In this document: piece by piece, positions 1 through 11,264 of the stretch | Layout: each line of letters starts with the position of its first letter | How positions within the stretch are numbered: the first letter of the stretch is position 1 | NCBI RefSeq assembly: GCF_051020975.1 | Contig: NW_027478166.1 | Coordinates: 683,501-747,500, forward strand | Direction: 5' to 3' | From: Osmia lignaria lignaria | Taxonomy: Eukaryota; Arthropoda; Insecta; Hymenoptera; Megachilidae | DNA: 64,000 bases | Made by a program: the position numbers and the translations under genes | The notes under the pieces: generated by a model | Database searches by the model: none | Told to the model about the DNA's origin: nothing | Seen by the model: the letters and a program-made list of their open reading frames with translations, nothing else

Positions 1-756
1 GTGCGAGCCGCAAATGCCACTTCCAGCTTAGCTGTGCAGAAGAAGCACAACAAGAAGAAGAAATATCTCGAAATATGTTCGTCAGGACCCTTCCCTTGAG
101 ATAAATCTGCAAATATCTCGGAAACGAAGAGAGCTATGGCAAAATGTTAAGAGACCTTTTTTGTAGAAAATTAAGTTTCCTACTTTTTATGTTCTATGAT
201 ATTTTTTGATCAGATGCGTAGTTCTCGAGATATATCAAGATATTTAAAAGTTCCGAAGCCGCACCAACATAATAGAGATACAGAAACACCGTGGCCCCTT
301 TCTTTGAGATAACGCTGCACTATTGCGAGCTGTAAATGCCACTTCCAGCTTAGCTGTGCAGAAGAAGAACAACAAGAAGAAGAAATATCTCGAAGTATGT
401 CCGTCAGGCCCCTTCCCTTGAGATATATCTGCAAATATCTCGGAAACGAAGCGAGCTATGGCAAAATGTTAAGAGACCTTTTTTGTAGAGAATTAAGTTT
501 CCTACTTTTTATGTTCTATGATATTTTTTGAACAGATGCGTAGTTCTCGAGATATATCAAGATATTTAAAAGTTCCGAAGCCGCACCAACATAATAGAGA
601 TACACAAACACCGTGGCCCCTTTCTTTGAGATAACTCTGCACTATTGCGAGCTGCAAATGCCACTTCCAGCTTAGCTGTGCAGAAGAAGAACAACAAGAA
701 GAAGAAATATCTCGAAATATGTCCATCAGGCCCCTTCCCTTGAGATAAATCTGCAA

Positions 757-1075
757 ATATCTCGGAAACGAAGAGAGCTATGGCAAAATGTTAAGAGACC
801 TTTTTGTAGAGTTAGGTTTCCCACTTTTTATGTTCTATGATATTTTTTGATCAGATGCGTAGTTCTCGAGATATATCAAGATATTTAAAAGTTCCGAAGC
901 CGCACCAACATAATAGAGATACAGAAACACCGTGGCCCCTTTCTTTGAGATAACGCTGCACTATTGCGAGCTGTAAATGCCACTTCCAGCTTAGTTGTGC
1001 AGAAGAAGAACAACAAGAAGAAGAAATATCTCGAAATATGTCCGTCAGGCCCCTTCCCTTGAGATAAATCTGCAA
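757..1075 (+). repeat. 319-bp monomer, first copy of a 2251-bp offset pair
   Basis: Three bases are missing near 805 and the linker reads GTAGAGTTAGGTTTCCCAC. The same rare linker, with GTAGTG, is found at 3056-3075. The two copies and their left neighbours (about 500-945 and 2751-3196, both with GAACAG and ACACAAACACC) match closely at an offset of 2251 bp, that is seven monomers minus 3. Confidence 0.85.
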
Positions 1076-1397
1076 ATATCTCGGAAACGAAGCGAGCTAT
1101 GGCAAAATGTTAAGATACCTTTTTTGTAGAGAATTAAGTTTCCTACTTTTTATGTTCTATGATATTTTTTGATCAGAAGCGTAGTTTTCGAGATATAGCG
1201 AGATATTTAAAAGTTCCGAAGCCGCATCAACATAATAGAGGTACAGAAACACCGTGGCCCCTTTCATTGAGATAACTCTGCACTATTGCGAGCTGCAAAT
1301 GCCACTTCCAGCTTAGCTGTGCAGAAGAGGAACAACAAGAAGAAGAAATATCTCGGAATATGACCGTCAGGCCCCTTCCCTTGAACTAAATCTGCAA
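1076..1397 (+). repeat. Divergent monomer, GATGCCAGC class, copy 1
   Basis: It has a B-like left end with a private AGCGAG (1197-1202), then GCATCAACATAATAGAGG, GAAGAGGAAC, CTCGGAATATGACC and TTGAACTAAATC, followed by GATGCCAGCTATGGGAAAAC at 1410. The tract from about 1224 to 1430 is nearly identical to 20011-20217. Confidence 0.85.
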
Positions 1398-3007
1398 ATA
1401 TCTCGGAAACGATGCCAGCTATGGGAAAACGTTAAGAGACCTTTTTTGTAGAGAATTAAGTTTCCTACTTTTTATGTTCTATGATATTTTTTGATCAGAT
1501 GCGTAGTTCTCGAGATATATCAAGATATTTAATAGTTCCGAAGCTGCACCAACATAATAGAGGTACAGAAACACCGTGGCCTCTTTCTTTGAGATAACTC
1601 TGCACTATTGCGATCTGCAAATGCCACTTCGAGCTTAGCTGTGCAGAAGAAGAACAACAAGAAGAAGAAATATCTCGAAATATGTCCGTCAGACCCCTTC
1701 CCTTGAGATAAATCTGCAAATATCTCGGAAACGAAGCGAGCTATGGCAAAATGTTAAGAGACCTTTTTTGTAGAGAATTATGTTTGCTACAACCTACGTT
1801 CTATGATATTTTTTGATCAGAAGCGTTGTTTTCGCGATATATCGAGATATTTAAAAGTTCCGAAGCCGCACCAACATAATAGAGATACAGAAACACCGTG
1901 GCCCCTTTCTTTGCGATAACTCTGCACTATTGCGAGCTGCAAATGCCACTTCCAGCTTAGCTGTGCAGAAGAAGAACAACAAGAAGAAGAAATATCTCGA
2001 AATATGTCCGTTAGGCCCCTTCCCTTGAGATATATCTGCAAATATCTCGGAAACGAAGCGAACTATGGCAAAATGTTAAGACACCTTTTTTGTAGAGAAT
2101 TAAGTTTCCTACTCTTTATGTTCTATGATATTTTTTGATCAGATGCGTAGTTCTCGAGATATATCAAGATATTTAAAAGTTCCGAAGCCGCACCAACATA
2201 ATAGAGATACAGAAACACCGTGGCCCCTTTCTTTGCGATAACTCTGCACTATTGCGAGCTGCAAATGCCACTTCTAGCTTAGCTGTGCAGAAGAAGAACA
2301 ACAAGAAGAAGAAATATCTCGAAATATGTCCGTCAGGCCCCTTCCCTTGAGATAAATCTGCAAATATCTCGGAAACGAAGCGAGCTATGGCAAAATGTTG
2401 AGAGACCTTGTTTGTAGAGAATTATGTTTCCTACAATTTATGTTCTATGATATTTTTTGATCAGAAGCGTAGTTTTCGAGATATATCGAGATATTTAAAA
2501 GTTCCGAAGCCGCACCAACATAATAGAGATACAGAAACACCGTGGCCCCTTTCTTTGAGATAACTCTGCACTAGTGCGAGCCGCAAATGCCACTTCCAGC
2601 TTAGCTGTGCAGAAGAAGAACAACAAGAAGAAGAAATATCTCGAAATATGTCCGTCAGGCCCCTTCCCTTGAGATAAATCTGCAAATATCTCGGAAACGA
2701 AGCGAGCTATGGCAAAATGTTAAGAGACCTTTTTTGTAGAGAATTATGTTTCCTACTTTTTATGTTCTATGATATTTTTTGAACAGATGCGTAGTTCTCG
2801 AGATATATCAAGATATTTAAAAGTTCCGAAGCCGCACCAACATAATAGAGATACACAAACACCGTGGCCCCTTTCTTTGAGATAACTCTGCACTATTGCG
2901 AGCTGCAAATGCCACTTCCAGCTTAGCTGTGCAGAAGAAGAACAACAAGAAGAAGAAATATCTCGAAATATGTCCGTCAGGCCCCTTCCCTTGAGATAAA
3001 TCTGCAA

Positions 3008-3326
3008 ATATCTCGGAAACGAAGAGAGCTATGGCAAAATGTTAAGAGACCTTTTTGTAGTGTTAGGTTTCCCACTTTTTATGTTCTATGATATTTTTTG
3101 ATCAGATGCGTAGTTCTCGAGATATATCAAGATATTTAAAAGTTCCGAAGCCGCACCAACATAATAGAGATACAGAAACACCGTGGCCCCTTTCTTTGAG
3201 ATAACTCTGCACTAGTGCGAGCCGCAAATGCCACTTCCAGCTTAGCTGTGCAGAAGAAGAACAACAAGAAGAAGAAATATCTCGAAATATGTCCGTCAGG
3301 CCCCTTCCCTTGAGATAAATCTGCAA
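3008..3326 (+). repeat. 319-bp monomer, second copy of the 2251-bp offset pair
   Basis: This carries the same 3-bp shortening and TTAGGTTTCCCAC linker as 757-1075. It diverges from that copy after about 3196, where it takes CTAGTGCGAGCCGC while the other keeps CTGCACTATTGCGAGCTG. The shared tract therefore ends inside the monomer. Confidence 0.85.
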
Positions 3327-6300
3327 ATATCTCGGAAACGAAGCGAGCTATGGCATAATGTTAAGAGACGCATTTTGTAGAGAATTATGTTTCCTACAAT
3401 TTATGTTCTATGATATTTTTTCATCCGAAGCGTAGTTTTCGAGATGTATCGAGATATTTAAAAGTTCCGAAGCCGCACCAACATAATAGAGATACAGAAA
3501 CACCGTGGCCCCTCTCTTCGAGATAACTCTGCACTATTGCGAGCTGCAAATGCCACTTCCAGCTTAGCTGTGCTGAAGAAGAACAACAAGAAGAAGAAAT
3601 ATCTCGAAATATGTCCGTCAGGCCCCTTCCCTTGAGATAAATCTGCATATATCTCGGAAACGAAGCGAGCTATGGCAAAATGTTAAGAGACCTTTTTTGT
3701 AGAGAATTAAGTTTTCTACTTTTTATGTTCTATGATATTTTTTGATCAGATGCCTAGTTCTCGAGATATATCTAGATATTTAAAAGTTCCGAAGCTGCAC
3801 CAACATAATAGAGGTACAGAAACACCGTGGCCTCTTTCTTTGAGATAACTCTGCACTATTCCGAGCTGCAAATGCCACTTCCCGCTTAGCTGTGCAGAAG
3901 AAGAACAACTAGAAGAAGAAATATCGCGAAATATGTCCGTCAGGCCCCTTCCCTTGAGATAAATCTGCATATATCTCGGAAACGAAGCGAGCTATGGCAA
4001 AATGTTAAGATACCTTTTTTGTAGAGAATTAAGTTTTCTACTTTTTATGTTCTATGATATTTTTTGATCAGATGCGTAGTTCTCGAGATATATCAAGATA
4101 TTTAAAAGTTCCGATGCTGCACCAACATAATACAGGTACAGAAACACCGTGGCCTCTTTCTTTGAGATAACTCTGCACTATTGCGAGCTGCAAATGCCAC
4201 TTCCAGCTTAGCTGTGCAGAAGAAGAACAACAAGAAGAAGAAATATCTCGAAATATGTCCGTCAGGCCCCTTCCCTTGAGATAAATCTGCATATATCTCG
4301 GAAACGAAGCGAGCTATGGCAAAATGTTAAGAGACCTTTTTGGTAGAGCATTAAGTTTCCTACTTTTTATGGTCTATGATATTTTTTGATAAGATGCGTA
4401 GTTCTCGAGATATATCAAGATATTTAAAAGTTCCGAAGCCGCACCAACATAATAGAGATGCAGAAACACCGTGGCCCCTTTCTTTGAGATAACTCTGCAC
4501 TATTGCGAGCTGCAAATGCCACTTCCAGTTTAGCTGTGCTGAAGAAGAACAACAAGAAGAAGAAATATCTCGAAATATGTCCGTCAGGCCCCTTCCCTTG
4601 AGATAAATCTGCATATATCTCGGAAACGAAGCGAGCTATGGCAAAATCTTAAGAGACCTTTTTGGTAGAGAATTAAGTTTCCTACTTTTTATGTTCTATG
4701 ATATTTTTTGATCAGAAGCGTAGTTTTCGAGATATATCGAGATATTTAAAAGTTCCGAAGCCGCACCAACATAATAGAGATACAGAAACACCGTGGCCCG
4801 TTTCTTTGAGATAACTCTGCACTAGTGCGAGCCGCAAATGCCACTTCCAGCTTAGCTGTGCAGAAGAAGAACAACAAGAAGAAGAAATATCTCGAAATAT
4901 GTCCGTCAGGACCCTTCCCTTGAGATAAATCTGCAAATATCTCGGAAACGAAGCGAGCTATGGCAAAATGTTAAGAGACCTTTTTTGTAGACAATTAAGT
5001 TTGCTACTTTTTATGTTCTATGATATTTTTTGATCAGATGCGTAGTTCTCGAGATATATCAAGATATTTAAAAGTTCCGAAGCCGCACCAATATAATAGA
5101 GATACAGAAACACCGTGGCCCCTTTCTTTGAGATAACTCTGCACTAGTGCGATCCGCAAATGCCGCTTCCAGCTTAGCTGTGCAGAAGAAGAACAACAAG
5201 AAGAAGAAATATCTCGAAATATGTCCGTCAGGCACCTTCCCTCGAGATAAATCTGCAAATATCTCGGAAACGAAGCAAGCTATGGCAAAATGTTAAGAGA
5301 CCTTTTTTGTAGAGAATTAAGTTTGCTACTTTTTATGTTCTATGATATTTTTTCATCAGATGCGTAGTTCTCGAGATATATCAAGATATTTAAAAGTTCC
5401 GAAACCGCACCAATATAATAGAGATACAGAAACACCGTGGCCCCTTTCTTTGAGATAACTCTGCACTATTGCGAGCTGCAAATGCCACTTCCAGCTTAGC
5501 TGTGCAGAAGAAGAACAACAAGAAGAAGAAATATCTCGAAATATGTCCGTCAGGCCCCTCCCCTTGAGATAAATCTGCAAATATCTCGGAAACGAAGCGA
5601 GCTATGGCAAAATGTTAAGAGACCTTTTTTGTAGAGAATTATGTTTCCTACAATTTACGTTCTGTGATGTTTTTTGATCAGAAGCGTAGTTTTCGAGATA
5701 TATCGAGATATTTAAAAGATCCGAAGCCGCACCAACATAATAGAGATACAGAAACACCGTGGCCCCTTTCTTTGAGATAACTCTGCACTAGTGCGAGCCG
5801 CAAATGCCGCTTCCAGCTTAGCTGTGCAGAAGAAGGACAACAAGAACAAGAAATATCTCGAAATATGTCCGTCAGGCCCCTTCCCTTGAGATAAATCTGC
5901 AAATATCTCGGAAACGAAGCGAGCTATGGCAAAATGTTAAGAGACTTTATTTGTAGAGAATTAAGTTTCCTACTTTTTACGTTCTATAATATTTTTTGAT
6001 CAGATGCGTAGTTCTCGAGATATATCAAGATATTTAAAAGTTCCGAAGCCGCACCAACATAATAGAGATACAGAAACACCGTGGCCCCTTTCTTTGAGAT
6101 TACTCTGCACTATTGCGAGCTGGAAATGCCACTTCCAGTTTAGCTGTGCAGAAGAAGAACAACAAGAAGAAAAAATATCTCGAAATATGTCCGTCAGGCC
6201 CCTTCCCTTGGGATAAATCTGCAAATATCTCGGAAACGAAGTGAGCTATGGCAAAATGTTAAGAGACCTTTTTTGTAGAGAATTAAGTTTCCTACTTTTT

Positions 6301-6868
6301 ATGTTCTATGATATTTTTTGATCAGATGCGTAGTTCTCGAGATGTATCAAGATATTTAAAAGTTCCGAAGCCGCACCAACATAATAGAGATACAGAAACA
6401 CCGTGGCTCCTTTCTTTGAGATAACTCTGCGCTATTGCGAGCTGCAAATGCCACTTCCAGCTAAGCTGTGCAGAAGAAGAACAACAAGAAGAAGAAATAT
6501 CTCGAAATATGTCCGTCAGGCACCTTCCCTCGAGATAAATCTGCAAATATCTCGGAAACGAAGCGAGCTATGGCAAAATGTTAAGAGACCTTTTTTGTAG
6601 ACAATTAAGTTTGCTACTTTTTATGTTCTATGATATTTTTTGATCAGATGCGTAGTTCTCGAGATATATCAAGATATTTAAAAGTTCCGAAGCCGCACCA
6701 ATATAATAGAGATACAGAAACACCGTGGCCCCTTTCTTTGAGATAACTCTGCACTAGTGCGATCCGCAAATGCCGCTTCCAGCTTAGCTGTGCAGAAGAA
6801 GAACAACAAGAAGAAGAAATATCTCGAAATATGTCCGTCAGGCCCCTTCCCTTGAGATAAATCTGCAA

Positions 6869-7304
6869 ATATCTCGGAAACGAAGCGAGCTATGGCAAAA
6901 TGTTAAGAGACCTTTTTTGTAGAGAATTATGTTTCCTACAATTTACGTTCTGTGATGTTTTTTGATCAGAAGCGTAGTTTTCGAGATATATCGAGATATT
7001 TAAAAGATCCGAAGCCGCACCAACATAATAGAGATACAGAAACACCGTGGCCCCTTTCTTTGAGATAACTCTGCACTAGTGCGAGCCGCAAATGCCGCTT
7101 CCAGCTTAGCTGTGCAGAAGAAGGACAACAAGAAGAAGAAATATCTCGAAATATGTCCGTCAGGCCCCTTCCCTTGAGATAAATCTGCACTATTGCGAGC
7201 TGGAAATGCCACTTCCAGTTCAGCTGTGCAGAAGAAGAACAACAAGAAGAAAAAATATCTCGAAATATGTCCGTCAGGCCCCTTCCCTTGAGATAAATCT
7301 GCAA
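6869..7304 (+). repeat. 436-bp fused monomer (322 + 114)
   Basis: Left of about 7188 this unit matches the monomer ending at 5902 (AAGAAGGACAAC, TGTGATGTTTTTTG) at an offset of 1288. Right of it, the sequence jumps to the N-type copy at 6111-6224 (GCTGGAAATGCC, GAAGAAAAAATATC). The join lies in GAGATAAATCTGCA running into CTATTGCGAG, that is in the internal direct repeat. It is best read as a copy of two adjacent monomers with 208 bp deleted between the two direct-repeat copies (5902 and 6110 as template ends). Confidence 0.88.
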
Positions 7305-7626
7305 ATATCTCGGAAACGAAGTGAGCTATGGCAAAATGTTAAGAGACCTTTTTTGTAGAGAATTAAGTTTCCTACTTTTTATGTTCTATGATATTTTTTG
7401 ATCAGATGCGTAGTTCTCGAGATGTATCAAGATATTTAAAAGTTCCGAAGCCGCACCAACATAATAGAGATACAGAAACACCGTGGCCCCTTTCTTTGAG
7501 ATAACTCTGCGCTATTGCAAGGTGCAAATGCCACTTCGAGCTTAGCTGTGCAGAAGAAGAACAACAAGAAGAAGAAATATCTCGAAATATGTCCGTCAGA
7601 CCCCTTCCCTTGAGATACATCTGCAA

Positions 7627-7949
7627 ATATCTCGGAAACGAAGCGAGCTATGGCAAAATGTTAAGAGACCTTTTTTGTAGAGAATTATGTTTCCTACAAT
7701 TTACCTTCTCTGATGTTTTTTGATCAGAAGCGTAGTTTTCGAGATATATCGAGATATTTAAAAGATCCGAAGCCGCACCAACATAATAGAGATACAGAAA
7801 CACCGTGGCCCCTTTCTTTGAGATTAACTCTGCACTATTGCGAGCTGCAAATGCCACTTCCAGCTTAGCTGTGCAGAAGAAGAACAACAAGAAGAAGAAA
7901 TATCTCGAAATATGTCCGTCAGGCCGCTTCCCTTGAGATAAATCTGCAA
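7627..7949 (+). repeat. 323-bp monomer with a single inserted T
   Basis: GAGATTAACTCTGC at 7820-7833 replaces GAGATAACTCTGC. The minus-strand frame is shifted here. The neighbour on the left has ACCTTCTCTGATG, which recurs in Z5 (36289, 40152 and 42408). Confidence 0.8.
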
Positions 7950-10900
7950 ATATCTCGGAAACGAAGCGAGCTATGGCAAAACGTTAAGAGACCTTTTTTG
8001 TAGAGAATTAAGTTTCCTACTTTTTATGTTCTATGATATTCTTTGATCAGAAGCGTAGTTTTCGAGATATATCGAGATATTTAAAAGATCCGAAGCCGCA
8101 CCAACATAATAGAGATACAGAAACACCGTGGCCCCTTTCTTTGAGATAACTCTGCGCTATTGCGAGGTGCAAATGCCACTTCGAGCTTAGCTGTGCAGAA
8201 GAAGAACAACAAGAAGAAGAAATATCTCGAAATATGTCCGTCAGACCCCTTCCCTTGAGATAAATCTGCAAATATCTCGGAAACGAAGCGAGCTATGGCA
8301 AAATGTTAAGAGACCTTTTTTGTAGAGAATTAAGTTTCCTACTTTTTATGTTCTATGATATTTTTTGATCAGATGCGTAGTTCTCGAGATATATCAAGAT
8401 ATTTAAAAGTTCCGAAGCCGCACCAATATAATAGAGATACAGAAACACCGTGGCCCCTTTCTTTGAGATAACTCTGCACTATTGCGAGCTGCAAATGCCG
8501 CTTCCAGCTTAGCTGTGCAGAAGAAGAACAACAAGAAAAACAAATATCTCGAAATATGTCCGTCAGGCACCTTCCCTCGAGATAAATCTGCAAATATCTC
8601 GGAAACGAAGCGAGCTATGGCAAAATGTTAAGAGACCTTTTTTGTAGAGAATTAAGTTTGCTACTTTTTATGTTCTATGATATTTTTTGATCAGATGCGT
8701 AGTTCTCGAGATATATCAAGATATTTAAAAGTTCCGAAGCCGCACCAATATAATAGAGATACAGAAACACCGTGGCCCCTATCTTTGAGATAACTCTGCA
8801 CTATTGCGAGCTGCAAATGCCGCTTCCAGCTTAGCTGTGCAGAAGAAGAACAACAAGAAAAACAAATATCTCGAAATATGTCCGTCAGGCCCCTTCCCTT
8901 GAGATAAATCTGCAAATATCTCGGAAACGAAGCGAGCTATGGCAAAATGTTGAGAGACCTCTTTTGTAGAGAATTAAGTTTCCTACTTTTTATGTTCTAT
9001 GATATTCTTTGATCAGAAGCGTAGTTTTCGAGATATATCGAGATATTTAAAAGATCCGAAGCCGCACCAACATAATAGAGATACAGAAACCCCGTCGCCC
9101 TTTTGTTTGAGATAACTCTGCACTAGTGCGAGCCGCAAATGCCGCTTCCAGCTTAGCTGTGCAGAAGAAGAACAACAAGAAGAAGAAATATCTCGAAATA
9201 TGTCCGTCAGGCACCTTCCCTCGAGATAAATCTGCAAATATCTCGGAAACGAAGCGAGCCATGGCAAAATGTTAAGAGACCTTTTTTGTGGAGAATTAAG
9301 TTTGCTACTTTTTATGTTCTATGATATTTTTTGATCAGATGCGTAGTTCTCGAGATATATCAAGATATTTAAAAGTTCCGAAGCCGCACCAATATAATAG
9401 AGATACAGAAACACCGTGGCCCCTTTCTGTGAGATAACTCTGCACTAGTGCGAGCCGCAAATGCCGCTTCCAGCTTAGCTGTGCAGAAGAAGAACAACAA
9501 GAAGAAGAAATATCTCGAAATATGTCCGTCAGGCACCTTCCCTCGAGATATATCTGCAAATATCTCGGAAACGAAGCGAGCTATGGCAAAACGTTAAGAG
9601 ACCTTTTTTGTAGAGAATTAAGTTTCCTACTTTTTATGTTCTATGATATTCTTTGATCAGAAGCGTAGTTTTCGAGATATATCGAGATATTTAAAAGATC
9701 CGAAGCCGCACCAACATAATAGAGATACAGAAACACCGTGGCCCCTTTCTTTGAGATAACTCTGCACTAGTGCGAGCCGCAAATGCCGCTTCCAGCTTAG
9801 CTGTGCAGAAGAAGAACAACAAGAAGAAGAAATATCTCGAAATATGTCCGTCAGACCCCTTCCCTTGAGATAAATCTGCAAATATCTCGGAAACGAAGCG
9901 AGCTATGGCAAAATGTTAAGAGACCTTTTTTGTAGAGAATTAAGTTTCCTACTTTTTATGTTCTATGATATTTTTTGATCAGATGCGTAGTTCTCGAGAT
10001 ATATCAAGATATTTAAAAGTTCCGAAGCCGCACCAATATAATAGAGATACAGAAACACCGTGGCCCCTTTCTTTGAGATAACTCTGCACTATTGCGAGCT
10101 GCAAATGCCGCTTCCAGCTTAGCTGTGCAGAAGAAGAACAACAAGAAAAACAAATATCTCGAAATATGTCCGTCAGGCCCCTTCCCTTGAGATAAATCTG
10201 CAAATATCTCGGAAACGAAGCGAGCTATGGCAAAATGTTGAGAGACCTTTTTTGTAGAGAATTAAGTTTCCTACTTTTTATGTTCTATGATATTCTTTGA
10301 TCAGAAGCGTAGTTTTCGAGATATATCGAGATATTTAAAAGATGCGAAGCCGCACCAACATAATAGAGATACAGAAACACCGTGGCCCCTTTGTTTGAGA
10401 TAACTCTGCACTAGTGCGAGCCGCAAATGCCGCTTCCAGCTTAGCTGTGCAGAAGAAGAACAACAAGAAGAAGAAATATCTCGAAATATGTCCGTCAGGC
10501 ACCTTCCCTCGAGATAAATCTGCAAATATCTCGGAAACGAAGCGAGCCATGGCAAAATGTTAAGAGACCTTTTTTGTAGAGAATTAAGTTTGCTACTTTT
10601 TATGTTCTATGATATTTTTTGATCAGATGCGTAGTTCTCGACATATATCAAGATATTTAAAAGTTCCGAAGCCGCACCAATATAATAGAGATACAGAAAC
10701 ACCGTGGCCCCTTTCTTTGAGATAACTCTGCACTAGTGCGAGCCGCAAATGCCGCTTCCAGCTTAGCTGTGCAGAAGAAGAACAACAAGAAGAAGAAATA
10801 TCTCGAAATATGTCCGTCAGGCACCTTCCCTCGAGATAAATCTGCAAATATCTCGGAAACGAAGCGAGCTATGGCAAAATGTTAAGAGACCTTTTTTGTA

Positions 10901-11023
10901 GAGAATTAAGTTTGCTACTTTTTATGTTCTATGATATTTTTTGATCAGATGCGTAGTTCTCGAGATATATCAAGATATTTAAAAGTTCCGAAGCCGCACC
11001 AATATAATAGAGATACAGAAACA

Positions 11024-11168
11024 CCGTGGCCCCTTTCTTTGAGATAACTCTGCACTATTGCGAGCTGCAAATGCCACTTCCAGCTTAGCTGTGCAGAAGA
11101 AGAACAACAAGAAGAAGAAATATCTCGAAATATGTCCGTCAGGCCCCTTCCCTTGAGATAAATCTGCA
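11024..11168 (+). repeat. Diverged direct repeat inside each monomer (31 and 33 bp, 114 bp apart)
   Basis: Copy one (11024-11054) reads CCGT-GG-CCCCTTTCTTTGAGATAACTCTGCA and copy two (11136-11168) reads CCGT-CAGG-CCCCTTCCCTTGAGATAAATCTGCA, with hyphens added to split the string. Over the last 25 bases they agree at 22. Further right, GCGAGCTGCAAATG in the first half is echoed by GCGAGCTATGGCAAAATG in the second, about 126 bp on. This suggests the monomer arose partly by an old internal duplication of a ~115-bp segment. The pair is recombinogenic: it is the junction of the 436-bp unit at 6869-7304. Confidence 0.8.
11095..11120 (+). repeat. Purine-rich GAA/CAA tract (26 bp) in each monomer
   Basis: A run of AGAAGAAGAAC, AACAAG and AAGAAGAAA lies between the two internal direct-repeat copies and is present in almost every monomer. 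It behaves like a tiny microsatellite: one AAG is lost in four Z9 copies (58427, 59390, 60996 and 61959), and a CAACAAG to AAGAAG-like change occurs near 11750, 17865, 18190, 19800 and 43555. On the minus strand it produces the serine/cysteine-rich stretch of the 74-codon frame, which explains that composition without a protein. Confidence 0.85.
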
Positions 11169-11264
11169 AATATCTCGGAAACGAAGCGAGCTATGGCAAA
11201 ATGTTAAGAGACCTTTTTTGTAGAGAATTATGTTTCCTACAATTTACGTTCTCTGATGTTTTTT

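Larger units (their letters stand above)
1..4936 (+). repeat. Zone Z1: mixed A and B monomers
   Basis: About 15 monomers of varied type with no single dominant subfamily. It includes two 319-bp copies, one divergent GATGCCAGC-class copy (1076-1397), GAACAG variants (502 and 2753), and a run at 3746-4690 with GAGGTACAG or GAGATGCAG and CTGCATATATCTCGG. Those last markers foreshadow Z4, which is rich in the same bases. Confidence 0.8.
10945..11169 (-). other. Recurrent 74-codon open frame in the satellite, judged non-coding
   Basis: This is the representative of a minus-strand frame starting MQIYLKGRGLTDIFRDI and ending with DISRELRI, open in most monomers. When GATCAG is changed to GAACAG or GATAAG it runs on to 84 codons (for example 2753-3007 and 26692-26946). 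Most variants change the amino acid (W/R, Q/R, S/N, L/F, C/Y, E/K, G/S), so there is no sign of purifying selection on a protein. It is broken by stops or frameshifts in copies such as 1076-1397, 15355-15676 and 31729-32050. Because 322 is not a multiple of 3, the frame shifts at each monomer and no tandem-repeat protein can be read. I see no signal peptide, membrane segment or known domain. Frames of similar length on the plus strand are further by-products. Confidence 0.85.
10943..11264 (+). repeat. Reference A-type monomer (322 bp)
   Basis: This copy is close to the majority sequence and serves as a map of the unit, cut arbitrarily at GATCAG. In order it holds GATCAGATGCG, the CTCGAG palindrome (10959-10964) followed by ATATATCAAGATATTT, then AAAAGTTCCGAAGCC, the first direct-repeat copy (11024-11054), the GCGAGCTGCAAATG segment, the CAGCTTAGCTG palindrome, the purine tract (11095-11120), ATATCTCG (11120-11127), the second direct-repeat copy (11136-11168), ATATCTCG again (11170-11177), GCGAGCTATGGCAAAATG, a T6 run (11214-11219) and a T-rich linker. 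Its linker is already of the B kind (ATTATGTTTCCTACAATTT) because a B-type monomer follows. The A type is defined by GATGCG, CTCGAG and ATCAAG. Confidence 0.95.

Noticed and set aside
6966..7304. Longer 112-codon minus-strand frame as a distinct protein
   Set aside because: The extra length comes from the 436-bp fused monomer, whose 114 extra bases happen to keep the frame.
10981..11000. RNA polymerase III B box in AAAAGTTCCGAAGCC
   Set aside because: It resembles GGTTCGANNCC only superficially: an extra C breaks the core, and no matching A box was seen at a suitable distance.
11095..11120. GAA tract as a triplet-expansion locus
   Set aside because: It is short, interrupted by CAACAAG and varies by only one AAG unit across the window.
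11170..11200. CENP-B box
   Set aside because: The reverse complement of CTCGGAAACGAAG gives CTTCGTTTCCGAG, which shares the TTCGTT start of the box but not the required A and CGGG core.
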